The notes below the pieces were generated by a model. It worked only from the letters and a program-made list of their open reading frames with translations, had not been told where the DNA came from and did not search any database. The position numbers and the translations under genes were made by a program. A stretch of DNA of 64,000 nucleotides from Elymus sibiricus (taxonomy: Eukaryota; Streptophyta; Magnoliopsida; Poales; Poaceae): the NCBI GenBank assembly GCA_039707655.1, contig CM077664.1, positions 199,696,195-199,760,194 on the forward strand, in the 5' to 3' direction. This document shows, piece after piece, positions 33,160 through 45,465 of the stretch; position 1 is the stretch's first letter, and every line of letters begins with the position of its first letter.

Positions 33160-33857
33160 TCATTTAGTCTCCTTTTTATTGATACCGGTGTTCTCTTCTG
33201 AAGGTGGAGCGATGACACTAGTGAGGGCATCAATCATGAGCTTATTGGCAACCTCCAAATCCGTGATGTGAGAACGATACATGCGAAGGGTTGCATCCTG
33301 GTTGGCGATGATTCTTAAGCTTGTGTCAACAGCCTCATGGGTCTTGACAGCCAAGGCAACCTCCATCTCCCTGATCTTATCAGTCATAGCCTTAGTTTCA
33401 AACACTGAATTATTGATTTGTACCTGGGGTGGAATTGGTTGCACTGGGGCGGTGTTACGCCTTTTCCTAGGAGGTCCAACTTGCATGCGGGCGCCAATGG
33501 TGTGCATCTCATGCGCCCTTGGATCGATCCTGCCGGATTCTTCCAATGGATCATGGATAGTGCAGTTACTAAAACCGCACTTCCCCATGATAGTGGGAGT
33601 CTCCTTGACAAATTGATCTTGTCCTCGTTGATGATGATCTTGATGGCGTTGATGGGGATGGCCGTCAGTTTCTTGCCCTTCTCTTCATCCTCCTCTTCTT
33701 CTTCCTCATAAGGAGGATCCTCCGGATCTTCCTTGGAAGAGGTCCAATCGTGATAGCGACGGAGCCTCTCCCTTATGCTTGCTGAAGAATAGCCCTCCTG
33801 CTCCAAGTCCTCCGCTTCTTGCGGAGAGGTTTGCCTCTCATCCCACAAACGAGCCAT
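33160..33857 (-). pseudogene. E1 acidic accessory ORF with one frameshift
   Basis: The ATG at 33855-33857 starts MARLWDERQTSPQEAEDL. An acidic stretch of consecutive Glu/Asp (YEEEEEEDEEKGKK) follows, then a 1-nt shift near 33617. The second half (IMGKCGFSNCTIHDPLEESG onward) includes a probable coiled coil (KIREMEVALAVKTHEAVDTS) and ends NKKETK. It sits in the same post-pol position as the Sabrina-like 171-aa ORF but I see no clear sequence similarity. I do not recognise the family. A role in the particle or in RNA handling would be speculation. Confidence 0.5.
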
Positions 33858-34039
33858 GACTCCCTGCAACTCAAAAGTCAAGAAGGATTTACCTAGATTG
33901 GTTGGTTAGTTTTGATAGAGGAGGGAACAATAGTTCTGTATATAGGAGGCTAAGGACGCAGGTTTAACGAGATAAGGAAGTTAGAAAGTATAGGAAACAA
34001 ACCAAATAAGATCAGGCGAAATTCTGTTAGAATTCGAAA

Positions 34040-34385
34040 AGAAATCACGATCAACGGCCTTCCAAACGACTGCGACCGATCGTTTGAGCATTCGTTTGAC
34101 CTTCTTCCTCCGAGCTCTTCGTAGACAAAGTGTATAATGGCCTTAAAAATGGACGCGTCTGATCGTTCAGGTGTCCGTTTGATCCCTTTCTCCTGTGAGA
34201 CAAAACGTTTTTTTAAATAGGCGCAGTTTCCCTCCACGGAACAGATCGAATGACGGCCTTCCAAGCGACCGCGACCGATCATTTGAGCGGTCATTTTCTT
34301 CTTTTGCCTGTGTGCTTAAATAAAGAGAATCAAAGACGATGCTTCTAACGACCGCACGCGGTCGTTCGTGCACCCGTTTGACTAC
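34040..34385. repeat. Degenerate array of CGACCGATCGTTTGAGC-type repeats in E1
   Basis: Four related segments (about 34048-34107, 34139-34190, 34252-34300 and 34340-34383) share a GCGACCGATCGTTTGAGC-like core followed by CGTTTGA, spaced roughly 80-110 bp. A short palindrome (CGACCGCACGCGGTCG) lies at 34351-34366. The array sits between the end of pol and the accessory ORF, where other families here have a U3-like cassette. Confidence 0.45.
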
Positions 34386-34440
34386 AAAAAACATATAATT
34401 TTATACAGAAAAATACAACGAGGACAAATTAGACGAGAGC

Positions 34441-35301
34441 TTAACGAAAAAGAGGAAACTTTCCTGTGTTCCCTAGTGCTTTCCACTCTTTGTGTTTTGC
34501 AAAGATCTTCGTCCCAGGGTTATTTGTTCTTAGGGGTCGAGGAAGTGGTGACATCTTCTGCAACTTACTGGGGTGCAAAGAATTGTTATAGCAAAATAAA
34601 TCACTTTCTTCCCATACCCTCAGTTTCATGAAAGATTCCTCTAGACCGATGAATGGTGGTTCTGTATCTCCAAAGGTACGAGTTGTAGCTCTATCCAAAG
34701 CCACGACCATTCTGTAGGGGATACATATTCCTTTTGGATTGTATTGATGCTCCTCCTTTACCAGGGAGATGTTTGTCAACACTTCTCCTATCTTTTTGTG
34801 GTCTAAAATTTCACTGTCAAATTCCTGCAAAAGAAGAGACCACCTCACCCAACGAGGCTTAGTTTCTTTAATATCCAATACCTATTTTATTGTCTGGCGG
34901 TTAGTATAGAATATAACTTTTGTATCAGTGATATAAGGTCTAAACTTCTCACAAGCAAATATCACTGCATTGAGTTCTCTATCATTCTTAGCATAATTTC
35001 TTTGTGCATCAGTAAGGGTGTGGCTTGCAAAGTAAATAACATTAAACTCCTCACCCACTTGTTGGTCCAAAACCGCACTTACCGCATTATCAACTGTTTC
35101 GCATATGACCTCAAAAGGCATGTCCCATTCTGGAGGTGTAATGATAGGAGCATTAAGTAGAGCATGCTTCAGTTTTTCAAAGGCACTTTTACACTCATCA
35201 TTGAACATGAAGGGAACATCTTTCTGCAAAAGGTTAGTCAAGGGTTTCGAAATACAGGATGATTTTTTTAATAAAGCGCCTATAGAAACCTGCATGCCCA
35301 A
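34441..35301 (-). pseudogene. E1 RNase H region of pol (decayed, integrase absent)
   Basis: The frame starts within ISKPLTNLLQKDVPFMFND and continues through AFEKLKHALLNAPIITPPEW, SAVLDQQ and YFASHTLTDAQRNYAKNDRE to a stop TAG at 34882-34884. It then continues in the same frame (IKETKPRWVRWSLLLQEFDSEI) to 34441. The catalytic acidic positions of Ty3-type RNase H cannot all be confirmed. After this point no zinc-binding or D,D,E integrase sequence occurs before the accessory ORF. Confidence 0.75.
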
Positions 35302-35376
35302 GAAAACTCCTTATCCCTTTTATATCACGAGGATAAGGGAGTTTCTCTATGTCATCTATTTTTGCTTTATCAACTT

Positions 35377-36365
35377 CTATACCTTTACCAGATATTTGTG
35401 CCCCAAAACAATACCTTCATTGACCATAAAATGACATTTCTCCCAATTCAAGACAAGATTAGTGTCCACACACCTCTGCAAAACTTTATCAAGATTGCGA
35501 AGACAATCATCAAAAGAAGTTCCATAGACTAAAAAATCATCCATGATGACTTCCATGATTTCTTCAACAAAATCAGCAAAAATAGCATTCATGCATCTTT
35601 GAAATGTAGCTGGTGCATTGCATAGGCCAAAAGGCATACGACGGTAAGAGTACATACCAAAAGGGCAGGTGAATGTTGTCTTCTCTTGATCTTCTGGATG
35701 CACGGCAATTTGTGAAAACCCTGAATACCCATCCACATAACAAAAATGGGTATGCTTTGCCAACCTTTCAAGCATTTGATTAATAAATGGTAAGGGGTAA
35801 TGATCCTTACGAGTCTCCTTTTTCAGCGTCCTCAAATCAATGCACATTCTATGCCCAACTATTGTTCTAGTAGGGATTAGTTCATTATGTCTATTAGGAA
35901 CTACTATAAATCCTCCCTTTTTAGGTACACAATGAACCGGACTTACCCATTTGCTTTCAAAAATTGGATATATAATACCTGCATCAAGTAGATGAATAAT
36001 TTCTTTTCTTACTACTTCCTTCATTTTAGGGTTCAACTTCCGCTGGTACTCACGAACTGGTTCAGCTCCTTCCTCCATGAATATACGATGAGTACATATA
36101 GAGGGGCTGATGCCTTTTAAATCATCCATTGAATACCCAAATGCTTTTCTATGTTTCCTCAAGGCATTCATTAATCCCTCTTTTCTTCATCTGAAAGATT
36201 AGCACTGATAATAACAGGGTATCTATTTGTTTCATCTAAAAACTCATACCTTAACTCTTTTGGTAGAGGTTTTAGTTCAGGTGGTGTTGGTTCCTCATCT
36301 CCTTTTTTCTTAGGTACTTCATATATATTGCGCACTAGATACTGGATCTTTAACCGGTGTTTCAT
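35377..36365 (-). pseudogene. E1 reverse transcriptase (decayed)
   Basis: A frame break near 36180 separates the leader (PPELKPLPKELRYEFLDE) from the polymerase (FGYSMDDLKGISPSICTHRI). Motifs are EPVREYQRKLNPKMKEVV, KWVSPVHCVPKKGG, RKDHYPLPFINQMLERLA, DGYSGFSQIAVHPEDQEKTT, MPFGLCNAPATFQRCM and the catalytic EVIMDDFLVYGTSFDD, in which both aspartates remain. The PVHCVPKKGG and PFGLCNAPATFQRCM forms are characteristic of the Athila lineage. Confidence 0.85.
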
Positions 36366-36479
36366 TCAAGTGATGATCTATTTCTTTCTTAGCCGGGTCC
36401 TCTGGATCTTTCTCGTATTCAGTTAAACTCCTTTCTAGATCATCTTCTAGGGTTCTGAAGTAGATTGCTGCTAGTTGAG

Positions 36480-37022
36480 CTATGGTATTCTCTTCATTGT
36501 TGTCATGCTCTCGTGGTTGGGGTGATTCTTGAATCTGGAAAAATGAAATTCTCTTACCTCTTCCACATACTTAAGAGATACAACTTCCCTCTTACAATAA
36601 ATGCTTGCACTTGTAGTGTTAAGGAATGGTCTTCTAAATATTATGGGACAAAAATCATCTTCAGGGATTTCCATTACAACAAAGTCTACTTGATAAGTAA
36701 AGGTTCCCAATATGACATAAACATCAGATACCATCCCATAATATCTCCTTAGAGTACCATCTGCTAATTTAATTTCCATATCAGTTGGCTGCAAATCACA
36801 AGCATAAATTTCATCATGAAGCTTAGTGTAAAAACTGTAAGGTATAACATTAATAGAAGACCCTATATCACATAGACCAAAATAAGAAGTACTACCAAAC
36901 GAACAAGGCACCACCGGTTTACCAGTATCTGCAGCTTTGATGCAACCTTTCACAAAACAAGTTACCTCTTCTTCCATTGTTTCAATGGGTTTTTCCTGTT
37001 TTCTCCTTTTTGAAGGCTTCAC
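36480..37022 (-). pseudogene. E1 protease region (decayed)
   Basis: It is in the same frame as gag, after the stop TAA at 37029. The retropepsin active site LCDIGSSINVIPYS is present with its catalytic Asp. The later signature that normally has a Gly before Arg-Pro reads PIIFRRPFLNT, so a conserved Gly is replaced. The frame is lost at 36480, where coding continues in another frame (YFRTLEDDLERSLTEYEKDPED). Confidence 0.75.
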
Positions 37023-37028
37023 CTTAGC

Positions 37029-38034
37029 TTAGCTCTGGTTCTCATTTTCATCCTCAGAATGTTCCTTGCTAAAATACTCAAGCTGCGCCTTTCTCACTGG
37101 ATATGGCAATACCGGTTCGGGTTCATAATCTTCTTCCATGGGGAGTACTGATGTTTCTACCTCCAAGGTCTCAACTATGACCTCTTCCTCGGGGTCCTCA
37201 TCAATATAATTATCCCATTTCCTCTTCGGGAACTCCATATTTTCTACATAGGTTTGAACAAATCTTAAAACAACATCAGGGTCAAGGTATAATTCATTAC
37301 TTATTTGTTCAACTCTCCCTGAGATTAGATAAGCTTTTATGCAATCAAAATCCACTTCTACTTTACCCTCTCCTTCTTCATCGCTCCCCCAAGCTTCATG
37401 GTTAGCAAGTTTCCCTTCTAATAATTCCAAAGATTCTGGGACTTTGCTAGTAATAACAGAACCTGCAGATGCTTAATCTAGTTCTTCCTTTGAATCATAT
37501 TGCAATCCTCCATAGAAAATATTTAATACTAACCATTCAGGGAGCTTATGATGAGGGCAATCATTTAGTAAAATTTTATACCTTTGATATGCATTTACCA
37601 GACTTGCCCCAGGCCTCTGTTGGAAGTTTAAAATCCTCCTCCTTGCTTCATAGGATTTCTTTTCTGGGTAAAAATCTAACAGAAAAGTTTCTGCTAGTTT
37701 ATTCCATGTATCAAAGGTACCTGCAGGGTGAGACACTAACCAATTCCTTGTCTTTTTAGCCAGAGTGTGAGGAAATAATTTCAGTTTCATATCATCTGGG
37801 CTAAAAGCATTCAACTTCAATGTCCCACATACATCTTCGAAAAATTGCAAATGGTGAAGGATCCTCACCTTCCTCACCTTTAAACTGTTTACCATGCAAC
37901 AATTCGAAGACACTTGGGTTCACCTCATAAGCTACACCGGTGGGGTTAGGACCCAATGATATGAACATTTCTCGAATAGGTGGACCTATAAGACGCATGG
38001 CTGCGAGTTGATAAATGTGTCCATACTCAGCCAT
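37029..38034 (-). pseudogene. E1 gag (decayed)
   Basis: The start is the ATG at 38032-38034 (MAEYGHIYQLAAMRLIGPPI), 77 bp after the primer site. A frameshift lies near 37860. The capsid-type segment LFPHTLAKKTRNWLVSHPAG ... LAETFLLDFYPEKKSYEARR is then clear, with stops TAA at 37473 and TAA at 37029, both explicable as CAA-to-TAA. The C-terminal part is acidic (EEEVIVETLEVETSVLPMEE). No CCHC zinc knuckle is apparent, which is usual for Athila-type gag. Confidence 0.75.
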
Positions 38035-38110
38035 GGTTGTTCCAGACAAGCAAACAACTTAGTATACAAAATTCAAACCAAACTCAACACTTAGACCAAA
38101 AGCGCTCATC

Positions 38111-38128
38111 TCCCCGGTAACGATGCCA
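38111..38128 (-). other. E1 primer binding site (degenerate tRNA-Asp type)
   Basis: The plus strand TCCCCGGTAACGATGCCA differs from the Sabrina-like site at three positions, each a transition. It lies 9 bp from the right LTR and supports minus-strand orientation. Confidence 0.75.
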
Positions 38129-38137
38129 GAAAAAGCT

Positions 38138-38438
38138 TGATAGCCTGCAAGTGCACATGGTTTAGTTGTAGCCTTTTCAAAGTAAGAGTATCGATCCCAT
38201 AGGGAGAACAAGAATCAGTCTTAGGTCCTTTGCAAGGTGCAACTAATGTGCCTAGAAGTGGTAAGTAATCCAAAACAGTAAAAGTAGTAATAATAAAGTT
38301 GCAAGTGTAATGATGAAAAAATCTATTAAAGTAAATGAGTGATAATATAAATGAGACTAGAAGCAAATGATTAAAAACGTCCCCGGGGGTCCGGAATCCC
38401 CTCTAGTGTGCATCTATAGCGGTGCCTAAACACAATGC
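38138..38438 (-). repeat. E1 right (5') LTR, part 1
   Basis: It begins TGATAGCCTGCAAGTGCACA after the primer site and is interrupted by Angela. Positions 38434-38438 (AATGC) are the left duplication. Confidence 0.8.
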
Positions 38439-40177
38439 TGTTGGAAATATGCCCTAGAGGCAATAATAAATTGGTTATTATCATATTTCCTTGTTCATGA
38501 TAAATGTTTATTATTCATGCTAGAATTGTATTGACCGGAAACTTAAATACATGTGTGAATACATAAACTACACCGTGTCCATAGTAAGCCTCTACTAGAC
38601 TAGCTCATTGATCAAAGATGATTATGGTTTCCTGACCATAGACATGAGTTGTCATTTGATAACGGGATCACATCATTAGGAGAATGATGTGATGGACAAG
38701 ACCCAACCATAAGCTTAGCATTTGATCGTATCACTTAAGTTTATTGCTATAGCTTTCTTCATGTCAAGTATCTATTCCTAAGACCCTGAGATCATGCAAC
38801 TCCCGGATATCGGAGGAATACTTTGTGTGCTATCAAACGTCACTACATAACTGGGTTATCATAAAGGTGCTATACAGGTATCTCTGAAGGTGTTTGTTGG
38901 GTTGCATGGATCGAGACTGGGATTTGTCACTCCGTATGACGGAGAGATATCTCTGGGCCCTCTCGGTAATACAACATCGTAAAGAGCTTGCAAGCAATGT
39001 GGCTATGATTTAGTCATGGGATCTTGTATTACGGAACGAGTAAAGAGACTTGCCGGTAACGAGATTGAACTAGGTATGGAGATACCGACGATCGAATCTC
39101 GGGCAAGTAACATATCGCTGGACAAAGGGAATTGCATACGGGATTAACCGAATCCTCGACATCGTGGTTCAACCGATAAAAGATCTTCGTGGAATATGTA
39201 GGAACCAATACGGGCATCCAGGTGCCGCTATTGGTTATTGACCGGAGAGGTGTCTCGGTCATGTCTACATGATTCTCGAACCAACAGGGTCTGCACGCTT
39301 AACGTTCGGTGACGCTAGAGTAGTATTGGGATATGTGCATTGGTTACCGATTGTTGTTTGGAGTCTCGGATGAGATCCCAGATGTCACGAGGAGCTCCGA
39401 AATGGTCCGGAGGTAAAGATTTATATATAGGAAGTCCTATTTTGGTCGCCGGAAAAGTTTCGGGTATTACCGGTTAGTGTACCGGGAGTGCCGAAAGGGG
39501 TCCGGGGGTCCACATGGGCTGTAGGGGGTGCGCCTTGGCCTATATGGTCCAGGGGCACCAGCCCTAAGAGGCCCATGCGCCAAGGAGAGGTGGAGGAGGA
39601 AGAGTCCTAAGGGGGGAAGGCACCCCCCTAGGTGCCTTGGGGAGGGAGGAGACATCCCTAGGCCGGCGCCCCCTCCTTGGAGGAAGGGCTAGGGCTGCAC
39701 CCGAGCCCTCCCCCTTGCCTCCTATATATAGTGGGGGAGAGGGAGGGGCTGGACACACCAATTCCCATGCCCCGGCGGCAGCCCTACCTCTCCCATAACT
39801 CTGTTTTCTCCTCGGATTGGTTCCGGCTGCGTTTGGCGAAGCCCTGCCGGCACTGCATCACCACCATCTCCACCACACCATCGTGCTGGTTGAGATCCCA
39901 TCTACTTCTCCTCTGTTGCTTTCTGGATCAAGAAGGAGGAGACGTCACCGAGCCGCACGTGTGCTGAACACGGAGGTGCCGTCCGTTCGGTACTTCATCG
40001 GATTGGATCGCGATTGGATCGTAAAGAGCACGACTACATCAACCACGTTATATACGCTTCCGCTTTCGGTCTACAAGGGTATGTAGACACACTCCCCTCT
40101 CATTTCTATGCTTCTCGTAGATAGATCTTGGGTGATTCGTAGGATTTTTTTTGATTTTCATGCTTTGTTCCCCATCA
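38439..40177 (+). repeat. Angela 5' LTR
   Basis: 1,739 bp. A TATA box (TATATATA, 39723-39730) precedes a GC-rich leader (AGTGGGGGAGAGGGAGGGGC). It lacks about 30 bp of GGGGTCCAC-type repeat units found in the 3' LTR near 46516-46575. Confidence 0.9.
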
Positions 40178-40178
40178 G

Positions 40179-40193
40179 TGGCATCATGAGCTA
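40179..40193 (+). other. Angela primer binding site (degenerate initiator tRNA-Met type)
   Basis: TGGCATCATGAGCT one base after the LTR is close to the TGGTATCAGAGC site normal for this family. Confidence 0.6.
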
Positions 40194-41451
40194 GGTCTAT
40201 GCGTAGATGTATATGCACGAGTAGAACACAAAGAAGTTGTGGGCGTTGATGCTCAAATTGCTTACCTCTCTTGTCTTATTTGGATTCGGCGGTATTGTGG
40301 GATGAAGTGGCTCAGACCAACCTTACATGTCCTCGCACATGAGAGCGGTTCCACTGACTGACATGCAACTAGTTTTGCATAAGGCGGCTGGCGGGTGTCT
40401 GTCTCTCCTACTTTAGTTGAATCTGATTTGACAAAGGCGGTCCTTGTAGAAGGTTAAAAGGCAACTTGATTATCACCATTGTGTCTTTACATAGGTAAGA
40501 ACGGTTCTTGCTAGTTTCCCATAGCAGCCACGTAAAATTTGCAACAACAAAGTAGAGGACGTCTAACTTGTTTTTGCAGGGCATGTTGTGATGTGGTATG
40601 GCCAAAACGTGATGTCATATATGTTGATGTATGAGATGATCATGTTTTGTAATAGTTTCATGACTTGCATGTCAATGAGTACGGCAACCGGCAGAAGCCA
40701 TAGGGTTGTCTTTAATTTATTGTATGACCTGCGTGTCAACTATTAAACGCCATGTAATTGCTTTACTTTATCGCTATGCGTTAGCAATAGTTGTAGAAGC
40801 AATAGTTGGCGAGACAACCACGTGACGACACGATGATGGAGATCATGGTGTCATGCCGGTGATGATGGAGATCATGTCGGTGCTTTGCAGATGGAGATCA
40901 AAAGCACAAAGATGATGATGGCCGTATCATGTCACATACTGATTGCATGTGATGTTTATCTTTTTATGCATCTTATTTTGCTTAGGACGACGATAGCATT
41001 ATAAGATGATCCCTTCACTTAATTTCAAGATAAAAGTGTTCTCCCTAAGTATGCACCATTGCGAAAGTTCGTCGTTTCGAAGCACCTCGTGATGATCGGG
41101 TGTGATAGACTCTACGTTCACATACAACTGGTGTAAGCCAGTTTTACACATGCAGAATACTTGGGTTAAACTTGACGAGCCTAGCATGTACAGACATGTC
41201 CTCGGAGCACGAGAGACTAAAAGGTCGAACATGATTCATATAGTAGATATGATCAACATGGAGATGTTCACCATTGATGACTGCCCCATCTCACGTGATG
41301 AACGGACATGGGTCAGTTGATGTGGATCATGTAACACTTAGACAACTTGAGGGATGTTGATTTAAGTGGGAGTTCATTAGTAATTTGATTAACTGAACTA
41401 ATTATCATGAACTTAGTCTAAATTGTCTTTGCAAAATTGTGTTGTAGATCA
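40194..41451 (+). other. Angela 5' leader
   Basis: An untranslated region of about 1.26 kb between the primer site and the gag start. It has several short upstream ATGs and no domain. This length is usual for BARE/Angela elements. Confidence 0.6.
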
Positions 41452-44400
41452 ATGGCTCGCGCTGTAGTTCCCTTGAATTTTAATGCGTTCCTAGAGAAAG
41501 CTAAGTTGAAAGATGATGGAAGCAACTATGCGGACTGGGTCCGTAACTTGAGGATTATCCTCACTGCTGCATAGAAGGCTTATGTCCTTGATGCACCGCT
41601 AGGTGAAGCACCCCCTCCAGCTTTATCTGTGGATGTTGTGAACATCTGGCAGGCACGTTCTGATGACTACTCGATAGTTCAGTGCGCCATGCTTTACGGC
41701 TTAGAACCAGGGCTCCAAAGACGTTTTGAGCACCACGGAGCATATGAGATGTTCCAGGAGCTGAAATTGGTATTTCAAGCTCATGCCCTGGATGAGAGGT
41801 GTGACACCTCCGACAAGTTCTTTAGTTGCAAGATGGAGGAGAACAGCTCCGTTAGTGAGCATATACTCAAAATGTCTGGGTATAACAACCGCTTGAATCA
41901 GTTGGGAGTTAATCTTCCAGATGAGACGGTTATTGACAGAGTTCTTCAGTCACTGCCACCAAGCTACAAAGGCTTTGTGATGAGCTATAATATGCAAGGG
42001 TTGGAGAAAACGATCCCCGAGCTCTTCGCGATGCTTAAGGCCGCGGAGGTAGAAATCAAGAAGGAGCATCAAGTGTTGATAGTTAAAAAGACCACTAGTT
42101 TCAAGAAAGGCAAGGGAAAGAAAGGGAACTTCAAGAAGAATGGCAAGACAATTGCCGCTCCCATGAAGAAACCCAAGGCTGGACCCAAACCTGAGACTGA
42201 GTGCTTCTATTGCAAGGGGAATGGTCACTGGAAGCGGAACTGCCCCAAGTACTTGGCAGATAAGAAGGCTGGCAACGTCAACAAAGGTATATTTGATATA
42301 CATGTTATTGATGTGTACCTTACTAGTTCTCGTAGTAGCGCCTGGGTATTTGATTCTGGTTCAGCTGTTAATATCTGTAACTCGAAACAGGAGCTGCGGA
42401 ATAAACGGTCACTAGCTAAGGACGAGGTGACGATGCGCGTCGGAAATGGTTCAAAGGTTGATGTGACCGCCGTCGGCACGCTCCCTGTACATCTACCTTC
42501 AGGATTAGTTTTAAAACAGAATAATTGTTATTTGGTGCCTGCGTTAAGCATGAACATTATATCTGGATCTTGTTTATTGTGAGACGGTTATTCATTTAAG
42601 TCAGAGAATAAAGGTTGTTCTATTTATATGGATAATATCTTTTATGGTCATGCACCCCTGGTGAATGGTTTATTCTTTTTGAATCTCGATCGTAGTAATA
42701 CACATGTTCATAATATTGACGCCAAAAGGTGCAAAGTTAACGATGATAGTACCACATACTTATGGCACTACCGCTTAGGTCATATTGGTATAAAGCGCAT
42801 GAAGAAACTCCATGCTGATGGACTTTTGGAATCTCTTGATTATGAATCATTTGAGACATGTGAACCATGCCTCATGGGCAAGATGACTAAAACGCCGTTT
42901 TCCAGAACAATGGAGTGGGCAAGTGACTTGTTGGAAATAATACATACCGATGTATGCGGTCCAATGAGTGTTGAAGCACACAGTGGATATCGTTATTTTC
43001 TTACCTTCACAGATGATTTGAGTAGATATGGGTATATTTACTTAATGAAACACAAGTCTGAAACATTTGAAAAGTTCCAGGAGTTTCATAGTGAAGTAGA
43101 GAATCATCGTAATAAGAAAATTAAATTTCTACGATCTGATCATGGAGGTGAATATTTAAGTTACGAGTTTGGTATGCATTTAAGACAATGTGGAATTGTT
43201 TCACAGCTCACGCCACCTGGAACACCACAGCGTAATGGTGTGTCCAAACGTCGTAATCGTACTCTATTGGATATGGTGCGTTCTATCATGTCTCTTACCG
43301 ATTTGCTACTATCGGTTTGGGGTTATGCATTAGAGACAGCCGCATTCACTTTAAATAGGGCACCATCTAAATCCGTTGAGACGACACCGTATGAGTTGTG
43401 GTTTGGCAAGAAACCTAAGCTGTTGTTTCTTAAAGTTTGGGGATGCGATGCTTATGTCAAGAGGCTTCAGCCTGATAAGCTCGAACCCAAAGCAGAGAAG
43501 TGCGTCTTCATAGGTTACCCTAAAGAGACAATTGGGTATACCTTCTACCACAGATCTGAGGGCAAAATCTTTGTTGCTAAGAATGGGTCCTTTCTAGAGA
43601 AGGAGTTTCTCTCGAAAGAAGTGAGTGGGAGGAAAGTAGAACTTGATGAGGTAATTGTACCTTCTCTCGAATTGGAAGGTAGCACATCACAGAAAGAAGT
43701 TCCCGTGGTGTCTACACCAGCCGGAGAGGAAGCAAATGATGATGATCATGAGACTTTGGATCAAGTTACTGATGAACTTCGTAGGTTGACCAGGGTACGT
43801 TCCGCACCAGAGTGGTACGGTAATCCCGTCCTGGAAATCATGTTGTTAGACAACGGCGAACCTACGAACTATGAAGAAGCAATGATGAGCCCGGATTCCG
43901 ACAAAGGGCTTGAGGCCATGAAATCCGAGATAGGATCCATGTATGAGAACAAAGTATGGACTTTGGTGGAGTTGCCCGATGACCGGAAGGCCATTGAGAA
44001 TAAATGAATCTTTAAGAAGAAGACAAACGCTGATGGTAATATCACCGTCTATAAAGCTCGACTTGTCGCAAAGGGTTTTCGACAAGTTCAAGGGGTTGAC
44101 TACGATGAGACTTTCTCACCCATAGCGATGCTTAAGTCTGTTAGAATTATGTTAGCAATTGCCGCATTTTATGATTATGAGATCTGGCAGATGGACGTCA
44201 AAACAGCATTCCTTAACGGGTTTCTTAAGGAAGAGTTGTATATGATGCAACCATAAGGTTTTGTCGATCCTAAGGATGCTAACAAAGTATGCAAGCTCCA
44301 GCGATCCATCTATGGACTGGTGCAAGCATCTCGGAGTTGGAATATATGCTTTGATTAGGTGATCAAAGCTTTTGGTTTTATAGAAACTTACGGAGAAGCT

Positions 44401-45432
44401 TGTATTTACAAGAAAGTGAGTGGGAGCTCTGTAGCGTTTCTAATATTATATGTGGATGACATATTGTTGATTGGAAATGATATAGAATTTCTGGAAAGCA
44501 TAAAAGGTTATTTGAACAAGAGTTTTTCAATGAAAGACCTCGGTGAAGCTGCTTACATATTGGGCATCAAGATCTATAGAGATCGATCGAGACACTTGAT
44601 AGGACTTTCACAAAGCACATACCTTGACAAGATTTTGAAGAAGTTCAAAATGGACCAGTCAAAGAAAGGGTTCTTGCCTGTGTTGCAAGGTGTGAAGTTG
44701 AGTAAAACTCAAAGCCCGACCACGGCAGAAGAAAGAGAAAGGATGAAAGTCATCCCCTATGCCTCGGCCATAGGCTCTATAATGTATGCCATGTTGTGTA
44801 CCAGACCTGATGTGTGCCTTGCTATAAGTCTGGCAGGGAGGTACCAAAGTGATCCAGGAGTAGATCACTGGACAGCGGTCAAGAATATCCTTAAGTACCT
44901 AAAGAGGACTAAGGACATGTTTCTCGTTTATGGAGGTGATGAAGAGCTCGTCGTAAAGGGTTACATCGATGCTAGCTTCGACACAGATCCGGATGACTCT
45001 AAGTCATAAACCGGATATGTATTTATATTGAATGGTGGAGCAGTCAGTTGGTGCATTTCCAAGCAAAGCGTCGTAGCGGGATCTACATGTGAAGTGGAAT
45101 ATATAGCTGCTTCGGAAGCAGCGCAAGAAGGAGTCTGGATGAAGGAGTTCATATCAGATCTAGGAGTAATACCTAGTGCATCGGATCCAATGACTATCTT
45201 CTGTGACAACACTGGAGCTATTGCCATTGCCAAGGAGCCCAGGTTTCACAAGAAGACAAAGCACATCAAGCGCCGCTTCAACTCCATTCGTAATTACATT
45301 AAGGGCGGAGACATAGAACGTTGCAATGTACATACGGATCTGAATGTGGCAGACCCGTTGACTAAACCTCTTCCACGAGCAAAACATGATCAGCACCAGG
45401 ACTCCATGGGTGTTAGATTCATTGCAATGTAA
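41452..45432 (+). pseudogene. Angela gag-pol polyprotein, six in-frame stops
   Basis: A single frame of 1,327 codons from the ATG at 41452 (MARAVVPLNFNAFLEKAK) to the natural stop at 45430. Order: gag; CCHC zinc knuckle CFYCKGNGHWKRNC (about 42202); protease with FDSGSAVNI (about 42352); integrase with zinc module (HYRLGHIG...CEPCLMGK), D in IHTDVCGPM, D in LRSDHGGEY, and GVSKRRNRT; reverse transcriptase with LYVDDILLIGND (about 44450); RNase H (EYIAASEAAQEGVWMKEF, CDNTGAIAIA). This is copia order. Stops: 41572 TAG, 42580 TGA, 44005 TGA, 44254 TAA, 44356 TAG, 45007 TAA. At 43246-43248 the codon is AAA (Lys) where the catalytic Glu is expected; the old Angela scrap at 57458-57732 keeps GVSE. 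There is no frameshift. Confidence 0.95.
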
Positions 45433-45465
45433 ACTAGATTATTGACTCTAGTGCAAGTGGGAGAC

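Noticed and set aside
33384..33881. Host gene for an acidic coiled-coil protein
   Set aside because: Its position between pol and polypurine tract of E1, and in E1's direction, makes it an element accessory ORF; the upper frame also ends in a frameshift product.
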